Shown: positions 44,501 to 52,236 of the stretch, one piece after another
How positions within the stretch are numbered: the first letter of the stretch is position 1
Layout of the letters: each line of letters starts with the position of its first letter
NCBI RefSeq assembly: GCF_947166265.1
Contig: NZ_CAMVDO010000005.1
Span: 102,821 to 166,820 of the forward strand
From: an uncultured Fibrobacter sp.
GTDB taxonomy: Bacteria > Fibrobacterota > Fibrobacteria > Fibrobacterales > Fibrobacteraceae
Direction: 5' to 3'
DNA length: 64,000 bases
The notes under the pieces: generated by a model
Seen by the model: the letters and a program-made list of their open reading frames with translations, nothing else
What the model was told of the DNA's origin: nothing
Database searches by the model: none
Position numbers and translations under genes: made by a program

Positions 44501-47500
44501 CGGTAATATACGGGTTTATCGCTATTTCCACATCCATATCGCCATAGTCTTTGGATTCTTCCGGCATACCATCATAGTCAGCACCATCCACCAGGAATTC
44601 GTGCGGAGCCCAGGACCAGTCGCCAGACTTTGCATTCAGTACTTTCTTGGGAGGCTGGCGAAGCGTCTCACAAGTCTTGAAACCGTCATTTGAAATACCA
44701 TAAGAGAAGGCGAAGTCCAATCGGATTCTGGAGGCAGACTTCATTTCTGCTCCACCAAGAGGAACAGGGAAGTAGTAAGAATACTTACCTGTAGCCGCAT
44801 CATAGGTATCTTGCAACTGATGCGGTCTTGCATTTCTCATCAACTTGCGAACATCATTACCAACATCGATTCCATCCTTATCGAGAAGCGGATGGTTAAA
44901 GCCAGCTTCATCATAAGCCTGCAGAATATCCGTATCAATAAGGAAGGCGCAATTGTCCACTTCTTCGGGCAATGCCGTAAAGTACAAGCGCAATTCAAGA
45001 CTATCAAAAGGTCTAGATTCGTTATTGTAGATATTCAAATTCAAGTTCTGAAGATTGTCGAACTCGTATTGGTAGGCACGGACGCTAAAGTCGTACCAAC
45101 CCACCGGAGTCGTAAACTTCAACAGGTCACCAGTTTTTTCGTCGGTGTTTGCAAATTGACCATTGCTTTCGACCATATAGTAATAAGTCGTCTGTTCCTT
45201 AAGGCCACCAATTTTTACATAGTGGAACTTGGTCGGAATGCCGGACACATCGGCATTGCCAGAGCCACTGTTAAAGGCGTATTCAGCAGCCGTCGTATGG
45301 GGAACTGTATCCCAATAAACCTTGGATTCGTACTCGCCATTCGGAGTGTACCACATGATTTCGGCACTGTCACCGAGCATGTTACAGACGGTCACGTTCG
45401 CAATTTGTGCGCTTTCCACGGAGTTGAGCGTCGTAAAGCTAAAGGGAGTCTTGGTGGAATCGACCATGTACTTATAGGTAACGTTGCTCGTATTGTAGGC
45501 ATTTTGGCCTTCAACATAGAAGTAGTAGGCGGTTCCGTTCGTAAGGCCACGCAAAACAATTTCATGCTGCACACCGGACTTGTTTTCGTCTGAAGTAGCG
45601 GTAGTCGTCATCGAGCCTTCGGCAGTTCCATAGTAAATAGTAGCATTTCCACGAGTGGAAAGCTTCACCATCACGATTGCAGAATCCATGCTCACATGGC
45701 GAATTTCCACGCTCACACCCGGAGCCGCCGTGCGGTCAAACTTGGCGGCAGCAAGCATACCCGAACTTACGAGCGTCGCAGCAGCGTCAATACAGGTTTC
45801 AGACTTGTGGTAATCTTCCCAGCTCTTATTGTCGGGCACCATCGAGTTTGTCGTTCCCGGAACAACACCACCATAAAGGGCTCCTACAGGCGGTCTATAC
45901 TTGTAAGAGGCGCCCGGCATATTCTTGCCTTCGGGGTTAGCAGCACGGTGGTGCGGGTGAGCATCGTTCTTGTCACCGATACCCAAAATGTACGACACAT
46001 CCCACGGGTTCACGCCCAACAGGTAGTTCAGCTGGTTAATGGCAAGCTGGTGCATTTCATCGGCCTTCCAATCCGCATCACCCATATTCGGAAGCGTCAG
46101 ATTCTGCTTTTCAATATCCTTTGCCACATCGGCGTATGCAAGCACTTCGAAAATGTTGCCCGCCTGGTAACGGTTGTAAATCCAATCCTGGTCCGTCTGC
46201 ATAGAATACCAAATCGGATCGTATTTCACCTCATTCATTTTCCAGCCAATGCCATTCCAGCCAGTGCTCTTAGGCAATACGATTGTCGCTGTACCCTTAC
46301 TAACATCACCCAAGTTGAAAATCATGTTCACGATACAGTCTTCAATCGCGTTCAGGCGTTCATCCGCGGTGAGTCCGTATTCGTTTATAGCCTTGTTTTC
46401 ATCGGCAAGAATCAACTTATAAAGAGCGTAGGTCGCATAGGCGTAAGAGTTTGCCCAGCTGGTATTCTTGCCATTTTTCAAGAAGCCCTTGTCCGGCGAC
46501 ACGAACCAGCCACCCTTGAAGTAGCCCGGACCGTCCTGTTCATTCGTCGGCTGGCCCGTATACATATTCGTGTTACGAATCATGTCATCGGCATACTGCT
46601 TTTCGCCAGTTGCATAAAGGAGCGCCACAGAAGCCAAAGCCATGTCATCCACGAATTCGTTGTTACCGTTATAGGCAGGGCTAGACCATTCGGCAGCTTT
46701 CTTATTGTGCGTGAAAGTTTTTCCCTGGGCAAGATCCTTACCGAACTTATACATTTCCCTAGCAACCTTCAAGCAGCTGTCAGCGAAAGGCTTGTCGTAT
46801 TCGGCATACATCTTGCTCAAAATAGCGAGACCCGCGGCAGTCTCACCACCGATATTTGCACCGATTTCACCCAAGCGCACGGTTCTAGAAAGCGGACCAC
46901 CTCTGCGAAGTGCCGGGTCTCCCCTACTGGGGTCCAAAGGCAACTTATCCTGAGATTCCGGGCGTCCCCACCAACCGTGGTCCGAACCGAAATCACCCAC
47001 AGAAAGCGCCATATCGTCAATGACTCCCTTTGCACGTTTGTAAGCGCGCAATACAAAGTCGGCACCATGCTTCGCTTCGCGCAACATGTCCGGAATACCA
47101 TCCCTATTGACCGTTTCACCATGATTAAAAGCATAGTGGTCTTCGTCGGCATCCGCATTCGTTGCGGCCATCAAGGCTGCCACCATAAAAGCATACATCT
47201 GGGTCTGGGATTCCTTCAGGTGGTCACCGCAGTCATAATAACCGCCTTCCAAAGTCCCTGCTAGAGATTGATCAAATGAATAGACACCGGAATCCGAAGA
47301 GGCACCACCATCTAAGGTATGGCTTGCCGGATGGAACCAGGAATCACCATAACCACTACGGTTAATGCCGTAGAACTTAAGGGCAGCGTCCTTCACCATG
47401 GTGTACACCTTATTGCTCACAATGAAGGTGCTCGAGATATCGTTGCCCACCTTGATACGCAAACGGGTCTCCGTAGGAACAGTGCCCGGAATACGTCCCA

Positions 47501-48023
47501 CCTGAATAATACCGGACTGACCCGTGATGTCGACCTGGTATCGCTTCTGGTCATTAGTGGCCGCATTGGTACCAGCAATAATCGTCCAGTCAGAAGACGT
47601 CTGCTGACCGCTATTGGCAAGCTCTCCTGTCACCATCGGGTTCAAAGATTTGCCATCAACATCCACCACTTCGAAAGTCGACGCCGTACCAATGTAGTAA
47701 AACTGCTTTTCAGGATCACTTTCCAAATAGCCAGCTTGGTTAATACGGATTGGCGACATACGGTAGTTGATCGCATCAAGATAAGCCTGATTCAGCGTAT
47801 CAGGAATCAGCGCGTTCGGTACATAAGACGCCGGAGTACGGTTTTTGGGCACCATATTGTGCTTAGTCGTTACAGTCGTGTCGTAATGATCGAATACCGT
47901 CGTATCCCATGTCAATGGATAAACCGGACGAATCAGGTCATAAGGAGTCGGCTGTTCCTGTTCAGCGGCCATCACGGCGGCAGCGGCAAACAGGGCAACG
48001 GTCAAAAACTTCTTTATCGGCAC
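41556..48023 (-). CDS. Giant GH9 cellulase-type protein (2155 residues)
   Basis: It starts with GTG at 48023 behind a strong GGAGG. Signal peptide about 1-20. The N-terminal Ig-like domain (PIRINQAGYLESD), the GH9 catalytic domain (about 200-760; Asp264 and Asp267 in YDCGDHLK, HPHHRAANPEG, Glu742 in KSETCID), FN3-like repeats, a CBM3-like region (LNLNIYNNESRPFDSLELR) and Ca-binding-like segments (DTDCDNIADKL, DKEGDGYVDEL) follow in the same order as in the 1974-residue protein. The end, TKTFGFRRTKK, matches that protein's tail. It is the first gene of the long minus-strand run and probably carries its promoter upstream of 48024. Substrate expected: cellulose or mixed-link beta-glucan. Confidence 0.9.
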   Translation of the reverse strand: MPIKKFLTVALFAAAAVMAAEQEQPTPYDLIRPVYPLTWDTTVFDHYDTTVTTKHNMVPKNRTPASYVPNALIPDTLNQAYLDAINYRMSPIRINQAGYLESDPEKQFYYIGTASTFEVVDVDGKSLNPMVTGELANSGQQTSSDWTIIAGTNAATNDQKRYQVDITGQSGIIQVGRIPGTVPTETRLRIKVGNDISSTFIVSNKVYTMVKDAALKFYGINRSGYGDSWFHPASHTLDGGASSDSGVYSFDQSLAGTLEGGYYDCGDHLKESQTQMYAFMVAALMAATNADADEDHYAFNHGETVNRDGIPDMLREAKHGADFVLRAYKRAKGVIDDMALSVGDFGSDHGWWGRPESQDKLPLDPSRGDPALRRGGPLSRTVRLGEIGANIGGETAAGLAILSKMYAEYDKPFADSCLKVAREMYKFGKDLAQGKTFTHNKKAAEWSSPAYNGNNEFVDDMALASVALLYATGEKQYADDMIRNTNMYTGQPTNEQDGPGYFKGGWFVSPDKGFLKNGKNTSWANSYAYATYALYKLILADENKAINEYGLTADERLNAIEDCIVNMIFNLGDVSKGTATIVLPKSTGWNGIGWKMNEVKYDPIWYSMQTDQDWIYNRYQAGNIFEVLAYADVAKDIEKQNLTLPNMGDADWKADEMHQLAINQLNYLLGVNPWDVSYILGIGDKNDAHPHHRAANPEGKNMPGASYKYRPPVGALYGGVVPGTTNSMVPDNKSWEDYHKSETCIDAAATLVSSGMLAAAKFDRTAAPGVSVEIRHVSMDSAIVMVKLSTRGNATIYYGTAEGSMTTTATSDENKSGVQHEIVLRGLTNGTAYYFYVEGQNAYNTSNVTYKYMVDSTKTPFSFTTLNSVESAQIANVTVCNMLGDSAEIMWYTPNGEYESKVYWDTVPHTTAAEYAFNSGSGNADVSGIPTKFHYVKIGGLKEQTTYYYMVESNGQFANTDEKTGDLLKFTTPVGWYDFSVRAYQYEFDNLQNLNLNIYNNESRPFDSLELRLYFTALPEEVDNCAFLIDTDILQAYDEAGFNHPLLDKDGIDVGNDVRKLMRNARPHQLQDTYDAATGKYSYYFPVPLGGAEMKSASRIRLDFAFSYGISNDGFKTCETLRQPPKKVLNAKSGDWSWAPHEFLVDGADYDGMPEESKDYGDMDVEIAINPYITVYRKDEFIWGYSPSYQEMTTKRAHYEMDVSLDAPFNVSNNSYVQIDQTSSTVFVKGYAHVSEGGFITRIWANGTEIDTYVKRIGKEILLLRREDNLIVAHYNVTSGGGEIDSTGLWSLNIPVKMKIGSNKVDLTIFAGADPECAECAENGGCAFINRTYYVQFTRGNLTASSLTIKREDGSPVSVDGKPVDPENTQFYIYLTDKDKANTSSTINVLVINNKKADTLKVKMIEDSSNPGTFKSEYLISAVSVPKEGRVGNQISFFAGDTIQVIYIDPDDEEDVSKQSFYAESKYPEPQKVLAQDTDCDNIADKLLIEFSNVLEAAYSFDSISVYLPGMSDTVTLKVDQSAALNNSEVLVDLPQSLGIKETAAPTGMSVVYLKAEGATNIERVPITDGILPRLLSFTILENPEPRSVQDTLMVAFTEPVLLASLNTWFYEVDGASVDISVVGKATTSNDGKSWLYVVTGNTEGKILPVGGQVRVKASSVADKAFNYLDPASGCKDNVKIVETPKPVPVTLAEMRDKEGDGYVDELYMKFEKKLRDKDMLDSFVVEWGKKPEVLSFKRSDSNWVHTKEFSQHWQKTSTLDSTTGEVTIDSVQVSDTISIISIPLTPSNTFAYGTTNGPYDGYGRVTPRLGPEGGFFDKYYSVVDKCPPIILSAIWQGYDVKNDESQGSQDYVTLTFSEPLDTVGGHSAVVERFRDGEPKVIFDLKASTGLSLEYTPNTTTARLGYRHKNEKAIWIADSVRLISDEETSVFKDQAGMFAGYGTPWVPVAGSVSNIKFSISMAENVARGRNADSVYYGGQALLPDENFRLTAETKDKETVVIAAGESKLKDVFSAPIKDYRHAGPVFVIEIALPDVKDSTENGEPKRNYEIKLEVDLFTNMGAYINRASYEFTSESVAEYISASSTLTLNLEWCAPEDYPLSAGGKKIGTGPYIAKFATEAMSEYLPKEPDEGDRTEKLKESDAITKTFGFRRTKK

Positions 48024-48315
48024 AAACGCCTCCTTTCATATACAAGTAAGGGACGGACACGAAATGCGTCCGCATCAAAGCCCAAATACACACTCTATAA
48101 AATAGATTTATAAAGCCAAAATGTCTCACGTCAAAAGCAGAAAATGTTCCCTTTTTGCTCCCCTAGAAGACATTTTTTTATGACCTAAAACACGTTATTT
48201 TGAATAAAAGTTTTTGGTAAGAAAAAAGCGAAATTAAGTTTAAGAATGTTTACAAAACGGCAGTTAAAAAAGGAGATGCTTCCGGAACGAATCTGTGGCA
48301 AACTACTCAAGTATA

Positions 48316-48360
48316 GATCCTTCGACTACGAGCCTTACGGCTCTCCGCTCAGGATGACAC
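48316..48360. repeat. Dispersed GTCATCCTGAGCG-type palindromic element
   Basis: Ends GATCCTTCGACTACGAGCC and GCTCAGGATGAC with an inner GAGCC/GGCTC hairpin. On the minus strand it begins GTCATCCTGAGCGGAG, close to 49314-49375. Confidence 0.5.
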
Positions 48361-48365
48361 TATAA

Positions 48366-48397
48366 GAAAAAGGCCGACACCCATAGGCATCGACCTT
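48366..48397 (-). terminator. Terminator of the Ala-rich protein gene
   Basis: On the minus strand AAGGTCGA pairs with TCGGCCTT (one G-T pair) around a 12-base loop and is followed by TTTCTT. Confidence 0.7.
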
Positions 48398-48430
48398 TCT
48401 TCAAAGGATTTGAACTGCAAAAAGAACTTA

Positions 48431-49087
48431 TTAGTCCTTGCCGGTGAAGATAATCACAAGCACGGATGCAACGAATGCTGCAGACACGATCAGGAATTCC
48501 CAGGGGTTTTCCATGATGGTGGACTTAGCAGAACCGGCAGAGCTGTTTTCGAGAGCAGCCTGTTCTTCGGCCTTGGCCTTAGCAGCTTCTTCGGCAGCCT
48601 TCTTTTCTTCTTCGGCCTTGGCAAGAGCGGCGCTATCGACCGGAGCTTCTTCAGCCTTTGCTTCGAGAACTTCGGCAGCGGCGCTATCCTTGGCAGGTTC
48701 GGCGGCTACGGCAGCTTCGGCAGGAGCGGCGGAGTCAGCCGGAGCAGCGGCAGCTTCAGCAGGAGCGGCTTCGGCGGCAGGTGCAGCAGCAGAATCTGTA
48801 GCAGCAGGAGCGGCAGCGGCTTCAGCAGCGGGTGCTTCAGCCTTCGGGGCTTCGGCAGGGGCAGCAGCTTCAGCAGCAGGGGCTGCAGCGGCTTCGGCCT
48901 TCGGAGCTTCGGCAGCAGGCTGAGCAGCGGGAGCGGCAGCTTCGGCCTTCGGGGCTTCAGCGGCCGGCTTTGCGGCTTCGGCAGCAGGGGCGGCCTTGGC
49001 AGCCGGAGCGGCGTTCTTGGCAGCGGGGGCTGCAAAAACAACAGCAGAGGCAAGCATAGTTGCAAGCATCAGATTCTTGATCTTCAT
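48431..49087 (-). CDS. Ala/Pro/Glu-rich low-complexity protein with signal peptide and C-terminal membrane anchor
   Basis: 218 residues. A signal peptide (about 1-20) is followed by about 120 residues of Ala-rich repeats built on EAPKAEA and EAAAAPA units, then a charged helical stretch (about 143-175, KAEEEKKAAEEAAKAKAEEQ) and a C-terminal membrane helix (about 192-214, EFLIVSAAFVASVLVIIF). It is likely a periplasm-spanning or membrane-anchored rod, comparable in composition to TonB-type or cell-wall-spanning linkers, but no TonB domain is present. Reverse-frame readings on the other strand are artefacts of its composition. Function unknown. Confidence 0.75.
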   Translation of the reverse strand: MKIKNLMLATMLASAVVFAAPAAKNAAPAAKAAPAAEAAKPAAEAPKAEAAAPAAQPAAEAPKAEAAAAPAAEAAAPAEAPKAEAPAAEAAAAPAATDSAAAPAAEAAPAEAAAAPADSAAPAEAAVAAEPAKDSAAAEVLEAKAEEAPVDSAALAKAEEEKKAAEEAAKAKAEEQAALENSSAGSAKSTIMENPWEFLIVSAAFVASVLVIIFTGKD

Positions 49088-49418
49088 AGTATTCCTCTCA
49101 GTTTAAACTTTTTACAGTGTAAAAAATAGTACAAATCACACCTTTTTGTTCAAAAAAATTAAAAAAAATTACAAATTATCTGTTTTTTTGGTCGTTTCAT
49201 CGCCTTTTAGCAAAACTAAGCACTAGTTATCAACAATAGCAGGCTTTTTTAGGGGAGTGGCGAAAGACAAAAGACGAAAGAATTTAAATTTTAAAGCAAG
49301 AAGACACATAGGCGTCATCCTGGAGCGCAGCGACGGGAACCAGTACTGGAATCCCTCCCTTCGGTCGAGAATGACTGCAGAGGATCAAACCTTTAACCCT
49401 TAACCCCTATTATCTACT
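49088..49418. other. 331-bp region between the Ala-rich and fumarase genes
   Basis: No gene is visible. It holds the divergent promoters, AT-rich near 49140-49190, an AAAGACAAAAGACGAAAG tract at 49263-49280 similar to the TCTCGTC family, a dispersed element at 49314-49375, and a CTATTATCTACT tract just before the fumarase ATG. Confidence 0.5.
49314..49375. repeat. Dispersed GTCAT-type palindromic element
   Basis: It opens GTCATCCTGGAGCGCAGCG and closes GGTCGAGAATGAC, so the ends GTCAT and ATGAC are inverted. It resembles 48316-48360 and 9343-9383. Confidence 0.5.
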
Positions 49419-51056
49419 ATGGCATTCAAATACGAAGCGACCGTGCAGCACGGCGAAGACAAGACTGAATACGTGAACCTCGGCAAGGAAGGCATTTCCG
49501 TTGCCGAATTCGAAGGCAAGAAGATTTTGAAGGTCGCCCCCGAGGCCCTTACCAAGATCGCCCAGGCAGCATTCGAAGAAGTGAGCTTCAGGCTCCGCCC
49601 GGCCCACACCCAGAAGGTGGCAAAAATCCTTCAGGACCCGGAAGCCTCCGATAATGACAAGTTCGTAGCCCTCACGCTTCTGAAGAACGCCTGTGTCGCC
49701 GCCAAGGGAATCCTCCCGTTCTGCCAGGACACCGGTACCGCCATCTGTATTTGCCACAAAGGCCAGCAGGTCTGGACCGGCGCCGACGACGCAAAGGCAA
49801 TTTCCGAAGGTATCTACAACGCCTACACCGGCAAGAACCTGCGCTACAGCCAGATTGCCCCCCTGACCATGTACGAAGAAAAGAACACGGCTTGCAACCT
49901 CCCGGCTCAGATCGACATTCACGCCGAAGAGGGCGCGGACCTCAAGTTCCTGTTCGTTGCGAAGGGCGGTGGCTCTGCCAACAAGACCTACTACTGGCCG
50001 ATGACCAAGGCGCTCCTCAACCCGAAGTCCCTTGAAAAGTTTATTGCAGACAAGGTAAAGACGCTCGGTACGGCAGCCTGCCCTCCGTACCACCTCGCCA
50101 TCGTGATTGGTGGAACCTCTGCCGAAATGAACACCCACACCGTGAAGCTCGCTAGCTGCGGTTACCTCGATGACCTTCCGACCACAGGAAGCGAAGGCGG
50201 CCGTATGTTCCGCGACGTGGAAATGGAAGAAAAGGTTCTGCACATCTGCCAGAAGACGGGCATCGGCGCCCAGTTCGGCGGAAAATACTTTGTTCATGAC
50301 GTACGCGTCATCCGCTGTCCGCGCCATGCAGCAAGCTGCCCGGTCTCTATCGGCGTCAGCTGCTCCGCCGACCGCAACATCAAGGCAAAGATTGACGAAA
50401 ACGGCCTCTGGCTCGAAAAGATGGAACACAATCCGGAACAGTACCTGCCGAAGGGCGACGCCGTGAACATGGCCCCGGCCGTGGAAATCGATCTCGACCG
50501 CCCGATGAAGGACGTGCTCGCCGAACTCACCAAGTACCCGGTCAAGACCCGCCTGAACCTCAAGGGCACGATGATTGTCGCCCGCGACATGGCACACGCA
50601 AAGATTGCCGAAATCTTCGACAAGCAGGAAAAGGGCGAAGCCCTCACCGATATCGAAAAGACCGTTCTCGAAGTCGTGTCCAACCACCCGATTTACTACG
50701 CTGGCCCCGCCAAGACTCCGGAAGGCATGCCCACCGGAAGCTTCGGCCCCACGACCGCCGGCCGTATGGACCCGTACGTAATGCGCTTCCAGAGCAAGGG
50801 CGCCTCGATGATCATGGTGGCTAAGGGCAACCGCAGCCAGGATGTCACGGACGCCTGCCACAAGTACGGTGGATTCTACCTCGGCTCCATCGGCGGCCCG
50901 GCAGCCATCCTCGCCGAACAGAATATCCTGAGCAACGACATCGTCGCCTTCCCGGAACTCGGCATGGAAGCCATCCGCAAGATCACCATCAAGGACTTCC
51001 CCGCCTTCATCTTGGTGGATGATAAGGGCAACGATTTCTTTAAGGATCTCCTCTAA
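49419..51056 (+). CDS. Fumarate hydratase, class I (4Fe-4S)
   Basis: 545 residues, the length of single-chain class I fumarases. It hydrates fumarate to malate, or the reverse in succinate-producing fermentation, which suits a rumen fibrolytic bacterium. Cys102 in PFCQDTGTA is the first expected cluster ligand; others lie in LASCGYLDD and CPVSIGVSC. The C-terminal domain contains [11 protein letters not shown] and KGNRSQ, known substrate-site elements. There is no Shine-Dalgarno; a CTATTATCTACT tract abuts the ATG. The final codons encode GNDFFKDLL, and this tail is duplicated twice downstream with synonymous changes (see 51057-51342). Confidence 0.95.
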   Translation: MAFKYEATVQHGEDKTEYVNLGKEGISVAEFEGKKILKVAPEALTKIAQAAFEEVSFRLRPAHTQKVAKILQDPEASDNDKFVALTLLKNACVAAKGILPFCQDTGTAICICHKGQQVWTGADDAKAISEGIYNAYTGKNLRYSQIAPLTMYEEKNTACNLPAQIDIHAEEGADLKFLFVAKGGGSANKTYYWPMTKALLNPKSLEKFIADKVKTLGTAACPPYHLAIVIGGTSAEMNTHTVKLASCGYLDDLPTTGSEGGRMFRDVEMEEKVLHICQKTGIGAQFGGKYFVHDVRVIRCPRHAASCPVSIGVSCSADRNIKAKIDENGLWLEKMEHNPEQYLPKGDAVNMAPAVEIDLDRPMKDVLAELTKYPVKTRLNLKGTMIVARDMAHAKIAEIFDKQEKGEALTDIEKTVLEVVSNHPIYYAGPAKTPEGMPTGSFGPTTAGRMDPYVMRFQSKGASMIMVAKGNRSQDVTDACHKYGGFYLGSIGGPAAILAEQNILSNDIVAFPELGMEAIRKITIKDFPAFILVDDKGNDFFKDLL

Positions 51057-51067
51057 GGCCGTTGCCC
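51026..51067 (+). repeat. Inverted repeat around the fumarase stop codon
   Basis: GGGCAACG at 51026-51033, inside the gene, pairs with CGTTGCCC at 51060-51067. The second repeat unit carries the same pair (51169-51176 with 51203-51210); the pairing is lost in the last tail. Confidence 0.6.
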
Positions 51068-51199
51068 TTGCGCCAAGCGAATGCGGCTCGTCTTAACGAG
51101 CCGTAGGAGCGCGGAGTATTTGGCTTCGTAGATTCTTTATTGCGGGGGTCAAATACGGAGTCTCATTAGGGCAACGACTTCTTTAAAGATCTCCTCTAA
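51057..51199 (+). repeat. 143-bp tandem unit, copy 1, ending in a fumarase tail
   Basis: 113 bases of non-coding sequence are followed by a 30-base tail that re-encodes GNDFFKDLL and stop (51170-51199). Inner dyads are CGGCTCG/CGAGCCG (51084-51103) and GTATTTG/CAAATAC (51116-51156). The tail differs from the gene end only by GAC for GAT and AAA for AAG. Confidence 0.9.
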
Positions 51200-51342
51200 G
51201 GCCGTTGCCCTTGCGCCAAGCGAATGCGGCTCGTCTTAACGAGCCGTAGGAGCGCGGAGTATTTGGCTTCGTAGATTCTTTATTGCGGGGGTCAAATACG
51301 GAGTCTCATTAGGGGAATGACTTCTTCAAGGATCTCCTCTAA
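51200..51342 (+). repeat. 143-bp tandem unit, copy 2, ending in a fumarase tail
   Basis: The first 113 bases are identical to copy 1. Its tail (51313-51342) again encodes GNDFFKDLL and stop, with GGG, AAT, GAC and TTC in place of GGC, AAC, GAT and TTT in the gene. All are silent changes. Confidence 0.9.
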
Positions 51343-51414
51343 GGAAGCTTCGCTTCGAAGCATGAGTGCGCTCGAAAACTCGCTTTGAGGTGAGAGCGAC
51401 TCAGATAAAATTTT

Positions 51415-51435
51415 CCCGCCGGTTACACCGGCGGG
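51415..51435 (+). terminator. Probable native fumarase terminator
   Basis: CCCGCCGGT and ACCGGCGGG form a perfect stem around TAC, followed by ATTTTT. It lies beyond both repeat units. Confidence 0.9.
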
Positions 51436-51483
51436 ATTTTTCATACAAAGTCAGATAAATTCGGAAGCAATTGTCGCGGATTC

Positions 51484-52236
51484 CTAGTAGTCCTTGTATT
51501 CCACGTTCTGGAGGACTAGCCCCTGCGGAGGCGCCCAAGTGCGTTCACCCTTAAAATTCTTCTCGAAAATCTGGTTCACGGTTCCAAGCGGGAATCGTCC
51601 ACGGCCCACATCAAAGAGCGTTCCGACCATTGCACGCACCTGCCGGTGCAAGAAACGGTTTCCCTTGATATGGAACATGCAACTCCAGTCGTTCAGGCGT
51701 TCCAGCCGAAATTCCGTCAAGATGCAGTCCGTCGGCTTACCATCGTTTCGAGGAATGCAAAAGTCGATAAAGTCATGGTGTCCCAGGAAAGACTTTGCCT
51801 CCTGTTCCATAGCATCCAAATTCAGGTTCAGCGATCCGCATTCCCAGCCAAAGTCACGCAACAGCGCGACCGGACGCGTAAACAGCGTGTATTGGTAATA
51901 GCGGCAAAGGGCATCATAGCGGGAATGAAAATCGGGAGCGCAAGGTTCCAGATCGCGAATGCGAATCAGTCTTTTGGTAAGGCCGTTCACCGAACGTACA
52001 ACCCTGGCACAATCGAGTTCACCGTCAAAATCAAAGTGGACGCACTGACCGCGGGCATGCACCCCCGTATCGGTCCGGCCAGAACCCGTAATACGAATAG
52101 GCGTACGAAGCGCAACGGAAAAAGCTTCTTCCAGCGCAGACTGTACCGTTACAAACTTGGTCTTGCCGCCCTCGTTCTGGGCTTGCCAACCGTAGAATGC
52201 GCTGCCCAGGTATTCGCAACGAAAGCGATACCGCAT
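51484..52236 (-). CDS. truA: tRNA pseudouridine(38-40) synthase
   Basis: 250 residues. It isomerises uridines 38-40 in the anticodon arm of many tRNAs. The catalytic Asp is in GSGRTDTGVHARGQ (about residues 51-64), with FYGWQ near the start and RYYQYTLF and FHIKGNRFLHRQVRAMVGTL as further family landmarks. The ATG overlaps the stop of the upstream gene by one base (TAATG), implying coupling. Confidence 0.95.
   Translation of the reverse strand: MRYRFRCEYLGSAFYGWQAQNEGGKTKFVTVQSALEEAFSVALRTPIRITGSGRTDTGVHARGQCVHFDFDGELDCARVVRSVNGLTKRLIRIRDLEPCAPDFHSRYDALCRYYQYTLFTRPVALLRDFGWECGSLNLNLDAMEQEAKSFLGHHDFIDFCIPRNDGKPTDCILTEFRLERLNDWSCMFHIKGNRFLHRQVRAMVGTLFDVGRGRFPLGTVNQIFEKNFKGERTWAPPQGLVLQNVEYKDY

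Larger units (their letters stand above)
48024..48430. other. 407-bp region between the giant GH9 and the Ala-rich gene
   Basis: No gene is visible. It holds the upstream region of the GH9 gene, with an AT-rich TATTTTAT box near 48100 on the minus strand and a GGACG/CGTCC dyad at 48052-48073 that would lie in the 5' leader, a dispersed repeat at 48316-48360 and the terminator of the Ala-rich gene. Confidence 0.5.

Noticed and set aside
45696..47264. Long plus-strand open frame opposite the 2155-residue GH9 gene
   Set aside because: A low-GC-free-stop shadow of the GH9 frame; no domain or start signal supports it.
51057..51342. CRISPR array
   Set aside because: The repeats are 143 bp and adjoining, with no short repeats and unique spacers and no cas genes nearby.
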